Origin: Glycomyces sp. NRRL B-16210
GTDB taxonomy: Bacteria > Actinomycetota > Actinomycetes > Mycobacteriales > Micromonosporaceae
Assembly: GCF_000719515.1 (NCBI RefSeq)
Contig: NZ_JOGR01000010.1
Coordinates: 186,001-250,000, forward strand
Direction: 5' to 3'
Length of the DNA stretch: 64,000 nucleotides
Notes under the pieces: generated by a model
The model's input: the letters and a program-made list of their open reading frames with translations, nothing else
What the model was told of the DNA's origin: nothing
Databases searched by the model: none
In this document: positions 1-8,468 of the stretch, piece by piece
Position numbering within the stretch: position 1 is the first letter of the stretch
Layout of the letters: each line of letters begins with the position of its first letter
Translations under genes and position numbers: made by a program

Positions 1-33
1 TCCCATCGGCTAGGGGGACAAGCCGTTCGCGCC

Positions 34-363
34 TCATCCGGTCGCCGAGCCTCCGAGCGGGCACACCGCGCGGCAGTCGCCGGCGCGTCCCATCTGGAAC
101 GCGCGCTCGCCGATGCTGCCCTCGGGAAGGGACTTGGGGTCCACCAGTCCGCGGAACGCGGCGAGCACGACCATCTGGAGTGTGGTCTCGGCGCCGAGCT
201 TCTCCTTGATCGTCTCTATCTGCCGCCGCAGATGGCGGACGGAGATGTCGAGCCATGCCGCCGCGGTCTGCTGGTCCGGGGCGGCGATGACGTGCGAGAG
301 GATTTTCAGTTCCGATTCAGTGAGCGGCGCGATCTTCGAGGCGCGCGGTGCTGAAGGGCTCAC
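34..363 (-). CDS. LuxR-type HTH protein, 109 aa
   Basis: A small DNA-binding protein, probably a transcription regulator. Residues about 14-75 look like a LuxR/NarL-type helix-turn-helix: an opening PLTESELKIL, then a recognition-helix-like segment DISVRHLRRQIETIKEKLG. No receiver or ligand domain is present, so the protein is close to a stand-alone HTH. The start is a GTG preceded by AAAGGA at a workable distance. It lies on the same strand as, and downstream of, the peptide biosynthesis genes and is separated from them by about 380 bases, so it may be their regulator or an unrelated gene. The fold call is fairly sure. The link to the cluster is inferred from position only. Confidence 0.65.
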   Translation of the reverse strand: MSPSAPRASKIAPLTESELKILSHVIAAPDQQTAAAWLDISVRHLRRQIETIKEKLGAETTLQMVVLAAFRGLVDPKSLPEGSIGERAFQMGRAGDCRAVCPLGGSATG

Positions 364-742
364 TTGCAGTCCTTTCCATCCATGATCACTCGGGTGCGGT
401 CGAGGATCCGGCGGCGGTGAAACCGCTGCGTGCGGGGTGCGATCGCGGTCCGGCGATGGCGTGTCACGGCGTGGTCCTCATTTTAGGGCGGCGGAACTAC
501 TCTGCGCGGCAATCGATTACGACACGAGTCGTGATCAGAACCTTTGAGACGCAGGGGTTTCGGGGTGGGGAAGTCGCGGTAGGCGACCTTTGATCCTGTT
601 GTGGCGCGAGGGGGCGCAATGGCGGTGGACACCGCATTGAGGACCATTCAAGTATCGTTCTCCCGTCCCTTCAAGGCAGGCGACCGGCGAATGACAGGCG
701 GGATCGCGCCGGCACGGTGAATAGGGTGGACACGGTCGGGCC
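364..742. other. Intergenic region, no gene seen
   Basis: These bases lie between the last cytochrome P450 gene and the LuxR-type gene. Short open frames here have no recognisable product. The region presumably carries the end of the long minus-strand transcript and the promoter of the regulator, but I see no convincing terminator hairpin. Confidence 0.5.
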
Positions 743-1873
743 TCAGACGAGCCAGCGCCGCATGCCCGGACCGATGTCCCATCCGTCCGTCCGCAGCCGC
801 ATCGCGGTCAGCGCATCGACTCCGGTCGACTCCAGCAGCGCGGTCACCGCCCGTCGGGCCAGCGGGGCCCCGATGCAGGCGTGGCGTCCCTTGCCGAACG
901 AGAGGTGGAACGGGCCTTCGCGGTCGGTCCGGATCCGTTCGGGGTCGGGGAACCTCCTGGGGTCGCGGTTCGCCGCGAGCAGGACCAGCACGACCTGGTC
1001 GCCGGCCCGTATCGTCTTGCCGTGCAGGTCGATCGGGTCCTTCGCGAACCGCACGGCGAAGTGGAACGGGGCCGCCAGCCGGATCAGCTCCTCCACGAAC
1101 CGGTCTCGGTGGGCGGTGAAGTCGGACCACAGGCCCGGATCGGCGCGGATCCGCTCGACGGCGTACATGGCGACGCTCAGGGTCGGCTCGATCGCGCCCG
1201 TCAGGACTTGGGCGTAGATCGCCACGGCGTCGTCGCGGTCGATGGCGCCGCTCCTCCGTTCGTCGCCGAGCGCGGCGCCGAGGGGGCCGCGCCGGTCGGC
1301 GACGGCGGCGTCGACGTACTCCCCCAGTGCCGCATAGGCGGTGAGGGCTTCGGTCAGGCGCTGTTCGGTGGCCTCCTGCCCCGACATGGGCGCGAGGATC
1401 GCCTCGGCCCACAGCGAGAGTGCACCGTAGTCGGCCGGTTCGGCGCCCAGGAGCCGGGTGAGGCCGGCGCCGATGGCGTCGCGCAACCGCTGCGGCGTCT
1501 CGATGTCGGGGCCGCCGCGCAGCGCCTCGCCGACCGCTCGGGCCGCGGCGTCGATCTGCCGGGGTTGGAAGAGCGGGTGCATGAGTCTTCTGAGGACGGT
1601 GTGGTGCGGCGGGTCGGTGAAGGCCGGCCATTTGGCGATGAGCGCGTCGAGACGGGCGCGCGCGGTCGCGGGCGGTTCGTCTGGGGCGGCCACCGGCTGC
1701 GCGGCCAGTCGCGGGTCGGTCAGGAGCGCGGCCACGTCGTCGTAGCGCGTGACGAACCACGATCCCGATCCGGGTTCCCGGAAGGCGGGTGCGCGTTCCC
1801 GGAGGGCGTCGAACCACCGGATCGGCCTCGGAGCCGCGGTCGACTCCGGTGCTTGGGCCGACAGGTCTGCCAT
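743..1873 (-). CDS. Cytochrome P450 (A), 376 aa
   Basis: A soluble bacterial cytochrome P450, probably a tailoring oxygenase for the peptide made by this cluster. The haem loop FGKGRHACIG places the thiolate ligand at about Cys333. An EELIR motif supplies the ExxR pair, and the I-helix reads LTGAIEPTLS, so the acid-alcohol region is partly kept. At 376 residues it is slightly short for the family (usually about 400). The ATG at 1873 has GGAG five bases upstream, overlapping the TAG stop of the preceding P450 gene; the gap between the two genes is 8 bases, so they are co-transcribed. It needs ferredoxin and reductase partners, and none is encoded nearby. The substrate is unknown. Confidence 0.9.
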   Translation of the reverse strand: MADLSAQAPESTAAPRPIRWFDALRERAPAFREPGSGSWFVTRYDDVAALLTDPRLAAQPVAAPDEPPATARARLDALIAKWPAFTDPPHHTVLRRLMHPLFQPRQIDAAARAVGEALRGGPDIETPQRLRDAIGAGLTRLLGAEPADYGALSLWAEAILAPMSGQEATEQRLTEALTAYAALGEYVDAAVADRRGPLGAALGDERRSGAIDRDDAVAIYAQVLTGAIEPTLSVAMYAVERIRADPGLWSDFTAHRDRFVEELIRLAAPFHFAVRFAKDPIDLHGKTIRAGDQVVLVLLAANRDPRRFPDPERIRTDREGPFHLSFGKGRHACIGAPLARRAVTALLESTGVDALTAMRLRTDGWDIGPGMRRWLV

Positions 1874-1881
1874 GGCGGCTC

Positions 1882-3051
1882 CTACCACTCGACCGGCAGT
1901 GCGGTGACTCCGTAGGAGCCCGCGGTGTCCTGCATGGGGACCTCGTGTTCGGGCACGGCCAGCCGCAGGCCGGGGAACCGGCCGAAGAGCTCCTCGAAGA
2001 TCACGCCGAGCTCGACGCGGGCGAGGTTGTGGCCCAGGCATTGATGCGGCCCGTAGCCGAACGCGAGGTGTGAGTGGCGTTCAAGGTCGGGGCGGTGCGA
2101 TTCGGCGTCCTCGAACCGCGCCGGGTCGCGGTTGGCGACCGGCAGCGCGGCGACGACCGGCTGGCCCGCGCCGACCGTTCGGCCGCCGATCGCGACGTCC
2201 TCGGTGGGGAGGCGCAGCACGCCGAGGTTGTTGGTCGGCAGGAACCGCAGCAGCTCCTCGACCTCGGCGTCGCGGCGGTCGGGGTCGCCGAACCGATCGG
2301 CGGCATCGGGTCCTTCGGTGAGGTAGTAGAGGACGCCCATGCCGACGATGTGGGAGACGGGGGCGTGGCCGGCCATCCGGAGCGCGAGCGCGAACGAGGC
2401 GCCGACCTCGTCGGTGGCCTCCTTCGCGGTGAGCAGTTCGCTGAGGAGATCGTCGCCCGGGTCCTCGCGCTTCCGGGCGGCCAGGCCGACCAGGGCGTCC
2501 CACATCGCCTGCATCGCGCCGAGTCGGTCCGCGCCGAGGTCGTCCCCGTCGATGACCTCGATCTGCTCGCTCAGGAGCGCCTCCAGCTGCGGCGGCACGC
2601 CGATCAGGTCGCAGACGACCCGGGCGGGAGCCGGCCACGCGAACGCCTCGAACAGGTCCGCGGGAGCGCCGCCCCGCCGCATCCGCTCCAGTTGCTCGAC
2701 GACGATCGCCCTGATGCGCGGGGCCGCCTTCCGCGCGGCGCGCATCGTGAACTGGCCGGTGAGGAGCCTGCGGTACCGGGCGTGCTCCTCGCCGTCGAGT
2801 CCGAAGAACCAGCCCGGAATGCCCTCGCCGCCGTCGAGCGGCGGCGGCTCGTTGACCGCGGAGACGAACCGCGGATCGGCCAGCATGGACTTGACCTCCT
2901 CGAACGAGGCGAGCAGCCACGCGGGCCTGCCGCTGGGGGTGTCCAGCGGGGCGGGGGCGGCGGTGTCCCGCACCCGCTCGTAGTCCTCGATCACCCCGAA
3001 CGGGCAGCGCCGCTTGAGCCCTTCGGCGCCGGGGACGGGCAGGTTCGCCAT
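1882..3051 (-). CDS. Cytochrome P450 (B), atypical I-helix, 389 aa
   Basis: A second cytochrome P450 of the same operon. The haem-binding loop FGYGPHQCLG gives Cys338, and the ExxR motif is E266-L-L-R269. The I-helix reads AGHAPVSH at about residues 227-234. In typical family members this is AGxxT with an acid-alcohol pair that delivers protons for O2 cleavage; here that pair is replaced. Such changes are known in P450s with unusual chemistry, such as cross-linking or reactions on carrier-bound or peptide substrates, but the reaction here is not predictable. The ATG at 3051 follows the stop of the synthetase-like gene by 2 bases, with GGAG as the ribosome site. It shares low similarity with P450 A, so this is not a recent duplication. 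Confidence 0.9.
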   Translation of the reverse strand: MANLPVPGAEGLKRRCPFGVIEDYERVRDTAAPAPLDTPSGRPAWLLASFEEVKSMLADPRFVSAVNEPPPLDGGEGIPGWFFGLDGEEHARYRRLLTGQFTMRAARKAAPRIRAIVVEQLERMRRGGAPADLFEAFAWPAPARVVCDLIGVPPQLEALLSEQIEVIDGDDLGADRLGAMQAMWDALVGLAARKREDPGDDLLSELLTAKEATDEVGASFALALRMAGHAPVSHIVGMGVLYYLTEGPDAADRFGDPDRRDAEVEELLRFLPTNNLGVLRLPTEDVAIGGRTVGAGQPVVAALPVANRDPARFEDAESHRPDLERHSHLAFGYGPHQCLGHNLARVELGVIFEELFGRFPGLRLAVPEHEVPMQDTAGSYGVTALPVEW

Positions 3052-3053
3052 GG

Positions 3054-4484
3054 TCACTCCTCCCCGGCGGCCGGCGGGCGGTTTCGGCGGTGGGCGTGCG
3101 GACCGGCGTCCCCGACGAGGCGGCCGGTGCCGTCCCGGGGGTACAGCTGCGCCTCCTGCGTCGCGAGCAGTCCTTCGAGGACGGTGAGCAGGCGTTCCCA
3201 GCCGACGAACATGCCGACCATGCCCGGGGGCGCGGATTCGAGCGCGTCGATCAGGTAGCCGAAGCGCCCTTCGGGGTCGGCGATCCCGGCCCTGCCGAGG
3301 TTCTCCGCGAACTGGGTCCGGTCGGCGTAGGCCCGCACGTGCGCGACTTCGATGCCCTTGAGGTACAGCTCGGCGTCGGCGATCCGCTCGTTCCCGTCCG
3401 GGTCGGTCGCGCGCCGGGAGGTGATCGAACGGACCGGGTAGGCCGATTCGGACTGCTCGTCCTCGCGCCACTCCAGCGGGAGGTAGGCCTCCCAGGCCGG
3501 GTTCCACTGGAGCGCGACGGCGGCGGAGATGTCGTTGCCGGGCATGACGTAGGAGGCGGCGGTGTCGAGGATGCGGTGCACGGCGGCGGCGGTGGCGTCG
3601 CCGGTCTCGACGGCCAGCCGCACCTCGGCGCCGCCGCGCCGCAGCGCGTCTTCGTCGCCTTCGAGGGCGATGACGCTCGCCCCGGCCTCCTCCAGTCGGT
3701 CGACCAGGACGCGGCGGGCGGCCGCGGGCCAGGTGGAGGGGACGGTGAACAGCGCGACCCGCTCCAGTTCCACCGCCCGCCCCGTCGCGGTCACGTCGGG
3801 CATCCCCTCGGGCGCGCTCACCAGGAAGTCCACGTCGTCGAGGTCCACGCCCACGGCTTTCGCGAGGGTGCGGATCAGGTCCTCGACCTGCGCCATGCAG
3901 TCGCCGAGGCCCTCGAAGGTCGTCGCGAACACGAGCTGCTCGAACTCCATGAGGTAGTGCTCGGAGGAGGCCGCGCCGTCGCCCCCCTCGTAGCGGAAGC
4001 ACCGCCCGAAGGCGAAGCTGCGGTCCAGGCCCTCGGCGAGGGCGGTGTAGAGCGGGAACTCGGGCGATTGCAGGATGCGCAGGTCGATGCCGTCCATGCG
4101 GCTGTGCGCGAGCTGGAACTCCTCGGCTCCGTACTCTTCGGAGCGCGACCAGATCATGGGCAGCGCGATCTCGTCGAAGCCGCGCTCGACCAGCCACTCC
4201 CGCGCGGTCCGGCGAAGCCCGGACGCGGTCGAGAGGTGGCCGGCGGGCCGCACCGCGAGGCGGGGCCTGCGGCGGGTGCCGGACTCGCCGGTCCCGTCCA
4301 CCTCGATCTTCCCGACGGTGAGCCGGGCCGGTTCGGTCCGCTCGCCGAAGACCACCGCCGGGGCCTCCCGGGGCAGTCCCCTGGGGACGCCTTCGAGCTC
4401 GATCCAGCCGCGCATGGTCGCGAGGTAGTCCGTGCCCTTGTCCCGGATCAGCCAGCCCGCAAGCCGCTCCATTCGATGCTCCAT
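3054..4484 (-). CDS. Class II aminoacyl-tRNA synthetase-like protein (Asp/AsnRS type), 476 aa
   Basis: This protein carries the catalytic core of an aspartyl/asparaginyl-tRNA synthetase: an LQSPEF segment (139-143 region), motif 2 as FRYE at 163-166 with EFEQL at 180-184, and motif 3 as GWERLL at 428-433 followed by an LYPRDGTGRL tail typical of the Asp/Asn group. The first about 85 residues do not look like a complete OB-fold anticodon-binding domain. It therefore probably activates an amino acid as adenylate, but may ligate it to a peptide or small molecule rather than charge tRNA, as established for other stand-alone synthetase paralogues (EpmA, AsnA). It sits between the exporter and two P450 genes of a peptide cluster. 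An insertion between motifs 2 and 3 (residues about 220-320) is unlike housekeeping AspRS. Function inferred. Confidence 0.75.
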   Translation of the reverse strand: MEHRMERLAGWLIRDKGTDYLATMRGWIELEGVPRGLPREAPAVVFGERTEPARLTVGKIEVDGTGESGTRRRPRLAVRPAGHLSTASGLRRTAREWLVERGFDEIALPMIWSRSEEYGAEEFQLAHSRMDGIDLRILQSPEFPLYTALAEGLDRSFAFGRCFRYEGGDGAASSEHYLMEFEQLVFATTFEGLGDCMAQVEDLIRTLAKAVGVDLDDVDFLVSAPEGMPDVTATGRAVELERVALFTVPSTWPAAARRVLVDRLEEAGASVIALEGDEDALRRGGAEVRLAVETGDATAAAVHRILDTAASYVMPGNDISAAVALQWNPAWEAYLPLEWREDEQSESAYPVRSITSRRATDPDGNERIADAELYLKGIEVAHVRAYADRTQFAENLGRAGIADPEGRFGYLIDALESAPPGMVGMFVGWERLLTVLEGLLATQEAQLYPRDGTGRLVGDAGPHAHRRNRPPAAGEE

Positions 4485-4536
4485 CCGATCGTTCCTCTCC
4501 TTCAGCTTCCGGCCCGCGACGCCGGCTTCGCCTTCA

Positions 4537-5748
4537 TCAGGGACGCCGCCCCGCCGGTTCGAGCGCTTCGGCCGCGGCCTCCGGTTTCGACGCGGACCTG
4601 GAGCGGTCCGCGATGAAGACGGCCGCGCATCCGGTCGCCACGGCGATCGCGCACCAGCGCACGGCCCCCTCGACCCCCAAGAACTCCCACAGCAGCCCGG
4701 CCACCAAGTCCCCCAAGGCCATCGAGAGGCCGAGGACGGCGCCCATGATCGAGGTCATGGTCGACCGGAGCCGGTCGGGGAACAACTGCTGCGCGCGGAT
4801 CGCGTTGACGCACATCAACAGGCCCGTGAGCGCCTCGGCGGCGACCAGGGCCGCGCCGGTCGCCACCGCGCCGGTGCCGACGGCGCACATCACCGCGCAG
4901 GTGAGGACCAGTCCGACCGGGAGCACCCGCCGCGCCGGGAACCGCTGCGTGAACTTGGTGGCCCACGCGCCCACGGCCGAGGCCACGGTGAACACCAGCA
5001 GCACCAGGCCGAGCGACTCAGGCCGCAGCCCGATCGTCTCCATCGACAGCGGCTGCCAGGTCAGGATCAGGACGGTGAGGAGGAACCCGATGAGGGCCGC
5101 GTGGATCATCTGCGTGCGCAATTCGCCGGTGGCCGCCAGCCGCAGGCCGCGCCCGAGCAGGCGCAGCGTGGAGTCCCTCGTGGCCGACCGCTGCTCGGGC
5201 CAGCGCAGGCGTACCCACAGCGCCACCGGCAGCAGCAGCGCCCCGGCCACGATGATGGTCCGGTCGACGGCGAGGTGGTCGGCGGTGAGGAACACGCCCG
5301 CGGCGGCGGCGCTGGAGGCGGTCCACCGGACCACGTGGACCCGGCGCATCACCGCGGCGATGCCCTCGTCCCCGATCTCCTCGCGCAACCGGTTGAGCAC
5401 CAGCGAGGTCGGGGCCCCGGAGTAGCAGGACTGGCCGATGCCCCACAGGGCCAGGGCGACGGTGAACATGAGCATCGACTGGGCGAACCCGAACGCCACC
5501 AGTCCCAGGCCCCACATCGCCAGGCCGGCCACGAGGATCCGGCGCTGGCCGTACTTGTCGCCCCAGGCGCCGCTGGGGGTCTCGACGGCGTTCGCGAGCA
5601 CCCCGGAGATCGCCAGCGCGATGCCGATGGTGGCCCCGGTGAGGCCGCCGTCGAGCATGTGGACGATGACGGTGGCGCCGAACACGAAGTCGGCGAACGA
5701 GACCAGTGCGACGAGGACGCACAGGCGGCGTATCAGGACGCGTTGCAT
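4537..5748 (-). CDS. MFS transporter, 403 aa
   Basis: A major facilitator superfamily protein with about 12 predicted membrane segments. The loop after the second helix reads GAWGDKYGQRR, the MFS motif-A signature. In a biosynthetic operon it most likely exports the mature product and may give self-protection. The ATG at 5748 lies 41 bases after the stop of the second radical SAM gene. Longer upstream starts would overlap that gene and give an arginine-rich, non-hydrophobic N-terminus, so they are rejected. The gap to the synthetase-like gene is 52 bases. The substrate is not determined. Confidence 0.85.
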   Translation of the reverse strand: MQRVLIRRLCVLVALVSFADFVFGATVIVHMLDGGLTGATIGIALAISGVLANAVETPSGAWGDKYGQRRILVAGLAMWGLGLVAFGFAQSMLMFTVALALWGIGQSCYSGAPTSLVLNRLREEIGDEGIAAVMRRVHVVRWTASSAAAAGVFLTADHLAVDRTIIVAGALLLPVALWVRLRWPEQRSATRDSTLRLLGRGLRLAATGELRTQMIHAALIGFLLTVLILTWQPLSMETIGLRPESLGLVLLVFTVASAVGAWATKFTQRFPARRVLPVGLVLTCAVMCAVGTGAVATGAALVAAEALTGLLMCVNAIRAQQLFPDRLRSTMTSIMGAVLGLSMALGDLVAGLLWEFLGVEGAVRWCAIAVATGCAAVFIADRSRSASKPEAAAEALEPAGRRP

Positions 5749-5789
5749 GTCGAGGGGGGCTCCATTCGCGGTCGGGTGCCGGGGCGGGG

Positions 5790-6677
5790 TCAGGTGAGCA
5801 CCAGGCAGTCGAGCTTCACGCAGGATCCGGGGCGTTTGGCGGCCGCGGCGGCGCTCTTGCGTTCGAGCACGTCGCCGGGCTCGGCGGTCGCGATGTTGCC
5901 GAAGGATTCGGCGCCGCGTTGCGGGCACAGCCAGATCTCGCCGTCGGAGTTGACGAAGACGCCGCGCTCGGCGGCCCCGCAGCCGGGGGTGGGCGAGATC
6001 TGGCCGGTTCCGAGGAATCTGCGGAACCGGCGGTAGTAGCCGTCGCGGCCGAGCAGGTCGCGGTGCTCGTCGATGAGGGCCGACAGCGTCGCGGTGGCTT
6101 CGGGGCCGATCGAGCGCAGGCTCAGGGGGTGGGTCTCGGGGACGCCGACGGGCATGAGTTCGAGGGCGAGTCCGTGGGTTCGGGTGAAGCGGACGATCTC
6201 GGGGAGGTCGGCGTGGTTCTTGGCGGTGACGACGACGCAGACCTGGAGGTCGCGGACGCCGTGCTCCACGAGGCGGGAGATGCCTTTGAGGGTGGCCTTC
6301 GTGCCGCCGCGCACGCGGTCGCCGATGTGGTCGGAGACGTGGTCGATCGAGACGTGGACCTCGGTGCCGGAGGCTGCCAGGAGTTCGGCGGTCTCGTCGC
6401 GGACGAGGACGGCGTTGGTGAAGACGGCGGCGCTTCCGGCGTGGCGGGTGGCGACGTCGAGCAGTGCGGGGAAGTCCTCGCGCAGGAGCGGTTCGCCGCC
6501 GGTGAAGTTGACGCGCTCGATCGCGATGCCGGCGTTCTCGCAGCGTCGGAGCCAGCGGTCGTAGGTCTCGGGTCCGACCGGGGTCGGCGCGTATTCAGAG
6601 GTGCCGACCTCGTACCAGCAGTAGGTGCAGCTGAGGTTGCAGGAGTTGGCGATCATGAACGTCTGCTCAGACAGCAT
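5790..6677 (-). CDS. Radical SAM enzyme, 295 aa
   Basis: A radical S-adenosylmethionine enzyme with the cluster-binding CxxxCxxC at Cys13, Cys17 and Cys20, and the GGEP SAM-binding motif at about 60-63. The C-terminal part has further cysteines (233, 251, 286, 291) in a context (PGCGAAERG, then DGEIWLCPQR) that fits a short SPASM or twitch domain holding an auxiliary iron-sulfur cluster. It probably modifies the cluster's peptide by a carbon-centred radical. The ATG at 6677 overlaps the end of the upstream metallopeptidase gene by 11 bases, so translation is likely coupled. It differs from the other radical SAM gene of the operon in length and in lacking an N-terminal recognition domain. Confidence 0.88.
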   Translation of the reverse strand: MLSEQTFMIANSCNLSCTYCWYEVGTSEYAPTPVGPETYDRWLRRCENAGIAIERVNFTGGEPLLREDFPALLDVATRHAGSAAVFTNAVLVRDETAELLAASGTEVHVSIDHVSDHIGDRVRGGTKATLKGISRLVEHGVRDLQVCVVVTAKNHADLPEIVRFTRTHGLALELMPVGVPETHPLSLRSIGPEATATLSALIDEHRDLLGRDGYYRRFRRFLGTGQISPTPGCGAAERGVFVNSDGEIWLCPQRGAESFGNIATAEPGDVLERKSAAAAAKRPGSCVKLDCLVLT

Positions 6678-7500
6678 CGGAGGGTCCCTTCATCGCGTCG
6701 GGCGGCGGTGCGTCCGCGATCGTGCGCGGCAGTCCGGCCCGGGCGCGCCGTTCGGCTTCGTTCGTGGCGGCGGTGAACCGTTCGAGTCCGGTGTCCTCGC
6801 GCAGGGTGCGGCGGAGGTCCAGGACGAGCGAGGCGCGGTCGGCGATGCCCGGGTCGTCGGCGCTCGTCTGGCGCTTGTAGACGGTCGCGTAGATCTGGTC
6901 GGCCTCGTCGCCGAGCACCCGCACGGCGATGGTCCAGGCGATGGCGTCGATCCAGGCCTCCCAGCGGGCGTGGGTGGCGGGCGAGAGCCGCAGGCGGGCG
7001 CCGAACCACTGGTGGAGCAGTTCGTGGAGGACGTAGAGCCATTGGGTGCCGACGGCGGCGGGCTGGAGGCGGTGGGAGATCAGGACGGCTCCGGGGAGGG
7101 AGAGCGCGCGGGGCCAGTCGTGCCGGCTGGAGTAGACCTCGACGTCCCAGTCGAGGGGGCCGAATTCGGCGAGGCAGTGGCGCCAGGCGGCGGCGAGTCG
7201 GCTCCAGGCCGGGTCGCCTTCGTATCCGCCGTCGGAGCGGAAGCGGACGCGGTGCGCGAAGCCGTGGTCGCCGTGGGGCACGGCGAGGAGTTCGCCGGTG
7301 CGGGGGTCGGCCAGGCGCGCGAGGGCGTCAAGGTTGTGGAGGGCGAGGTTGTGGATCGCGAGCCGTTCCCAGGTGAGGGATCGGGTGAGGGTCTTGTCGA
7401 GCGGTGCGTCGAAGGCGTGGGCGGCAAGGGCCGGGTCGCCGCTGCCGGCGACGACGGGTTCGGTGAGGGCGCCGAGGTCGGGCGCGGCGGTGCGGTTCAC
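6667..7500 (-). CDS. M1-like HExxH metallopeptidase, 277 aa
   Basis: A compact protein with a gluzincin-type zinc site: HELLH at 159-163 followed by QWFG, and a candidate third ligand Glu181. The run HELLHQWFG is that of M1 aminopeptidases (HExxHxW), and an upstream GAVLISHR segment sits where M1 enzymes carry their substrate-binding loop. M1 enzymes are usually 600-900 residues, so this is a stripped-down catalytic domain. In a peptide-modification operon the simplest role is trimming of leader or N-terminal residues. The GTG start at 7500 overlaps the stop of the preceding gene (GTGA), and its own end overlaps the radical SAM start. Assignment to M1 rests on the motif only. Confidence 0.7.
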   Translation of the reverse strand: MNRTAAPDLGALTEPVVAGSGDPALAAHAFDAPLDKTLTRSLTWERLAIHNLALHNLDALARLADPRTGELLAVPHGDHGFAHRVRFRSDGGYEGDPAWSRLAAAWRHCLAEFGPLDWDVEVYSSRHDWPRALSLPGAVLISHRLQPAAVGTQWLYVLHELLHQWFGARLRLSPATHARWEAWIDAIAWTIAVRVLGDEADQIYATVYKRQTSADDPGIADRASLVLDLRRTLREDTGLERFTAATNEAERRARAGLPRTIADAPPPDAMKGPSDAV

Positions 7501-8468
7501 GGCGACACCGCTTCCGCCCCTTGGTCAGCCGAGATGAGTTCGAGCTGCGCCGAGCGCGGCAGCGGGAGGTCGTAGTGGCGGTCGTCGGCGATCTCGCCGC
7601 CGATCAGGGTGTTGTCGCCGAAGCCGACGTGCATCGAGTCGGCGGCCTTCTCCCCCAGGGAGGTCACGGGCAGCCAGCGGGCGTCGGGGTTGACGCCGAA
7701 GCCGATCTCCACGATCGGGCGCGGATCGGCGGGTCGGTCACTGCCCGGTTCACTGATTTGTCCTTCATGGACGGTGTAACGGCGCGGGCCGCTCGTCGCG
7801 TTGTGCACGTCGAGGTCGCCGCTCACGGCCTCGGGTCGGCAGGCGATCCAGACCTCCCCGAGGGGCAGTTGCAGGATCGGCAGGTCCGTTCGGGCCGAGC
7901 CGAAGTCGGTCCGGACGGTCCAGGGGCGCCGCACGCGCAGTGTCCGATCGTCTCCGAAGTGGATCTCGATCGCCGCGCTGTCTTCGAGCGTCGCGGCCAG
8001 TCGGTCGGCGCGTTCGCGCAGGGCCGCCACGGGTGTCGCGAGGGCGCGCAGGTAGACCGATTCGAGCGGTTCGGTGAGGGCCGGGTCGGTGAGGCCGTGC
8101 GGGAAGTCGACGCTTGCGAACGCGATGCCGTTGCCGCACAGGAGGCGCAGCGCCTCGGGTCCGCCCGCCTCGTTGCCGTCGCCGCCGAACGGATCGTGGT
8201 AGACCACCGCGTCGCAGGCGAGGCGTTCGCCTTGGAATCGGACGTGGGACGCGTGTTCGTCAGGGGCGGGAGGGCCCCAGCGGCGGTCGCCCTCGGCCAG
8301 GGTCCGCCGGATGGGGTCCCAGCCGCGGCGGGCGCAGTGCTCCGCGAAACGGGTCCATAGGGGATGGTCGCCGCGCGAGACGATCAGGACGCGCCCGGGT
8401 GCGGGGCGGAGGCCGTCGAGGGCCTCCGCCATCTGCGCCGCGGCCGCGTCGGAGCGGGAAGGGCTCAT
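7497..8468 (-). CDS. M29-type aminopeptidase-like protein, 323 aa
   Basis: The protein matches the pattern of the M29 (AmpS/aminopeptidase T) metallopeptidases. The candidate metal ligands are all present in order: Glu205 in LPLGEVW, Glu273 and His280 in GEKAADSMHVGFGDN, and His298 and Asp300 in DRHYDLPL. The preceding VEIGFGVNPDA is also characteristic. M29 enzymes are usually near 400 residues, so it is shorter, with a reduced N-terminal domain. It would remove N-terminal residues from a peptide in the cytoplasm, which fits a trimming role next to the M1-like protein. Its ATG overlaps the stop of the SPASM enzyme gene (ATGA), a sign of tight coupling. Confidence 0.7.
   Translation of the reverse strand: MSPSRSDAAAAQMAEALDGLRPAPGRVLIVSRGDHPLWTRFAEHCARRGWDPIRRTLAEGDRRWGPPAPDEHASHVRFQGERLACDAVVYHDPFGGDGNEAGGPEALRLLCGNGIAFASVDFPHGLTDPALTEPLESVYLRALATPVAALRERADRLAATLEDSAAIEIHFGDDRTLRVRRPWTVRTDFGSARTDLPILQLPLGEVWIACRPEAVSGDLDVHNATSGPRRYTVHEGQISEPGSDRPADPRPIVEIGFGVNPDARWLPVTSLGEKAADSMHVGFGDNTLIGGEIADDRHYDLPLPRSAQLELISADQGAEAVSP

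Noticed and set aside
3090..6036. Long plus-strand frames opposite the synthetase-like and MFS genes
   Set aside because: Antisense shadows. The minus-strand genes show motifs, ribosome sites and overlaps, and the plus frames show none.
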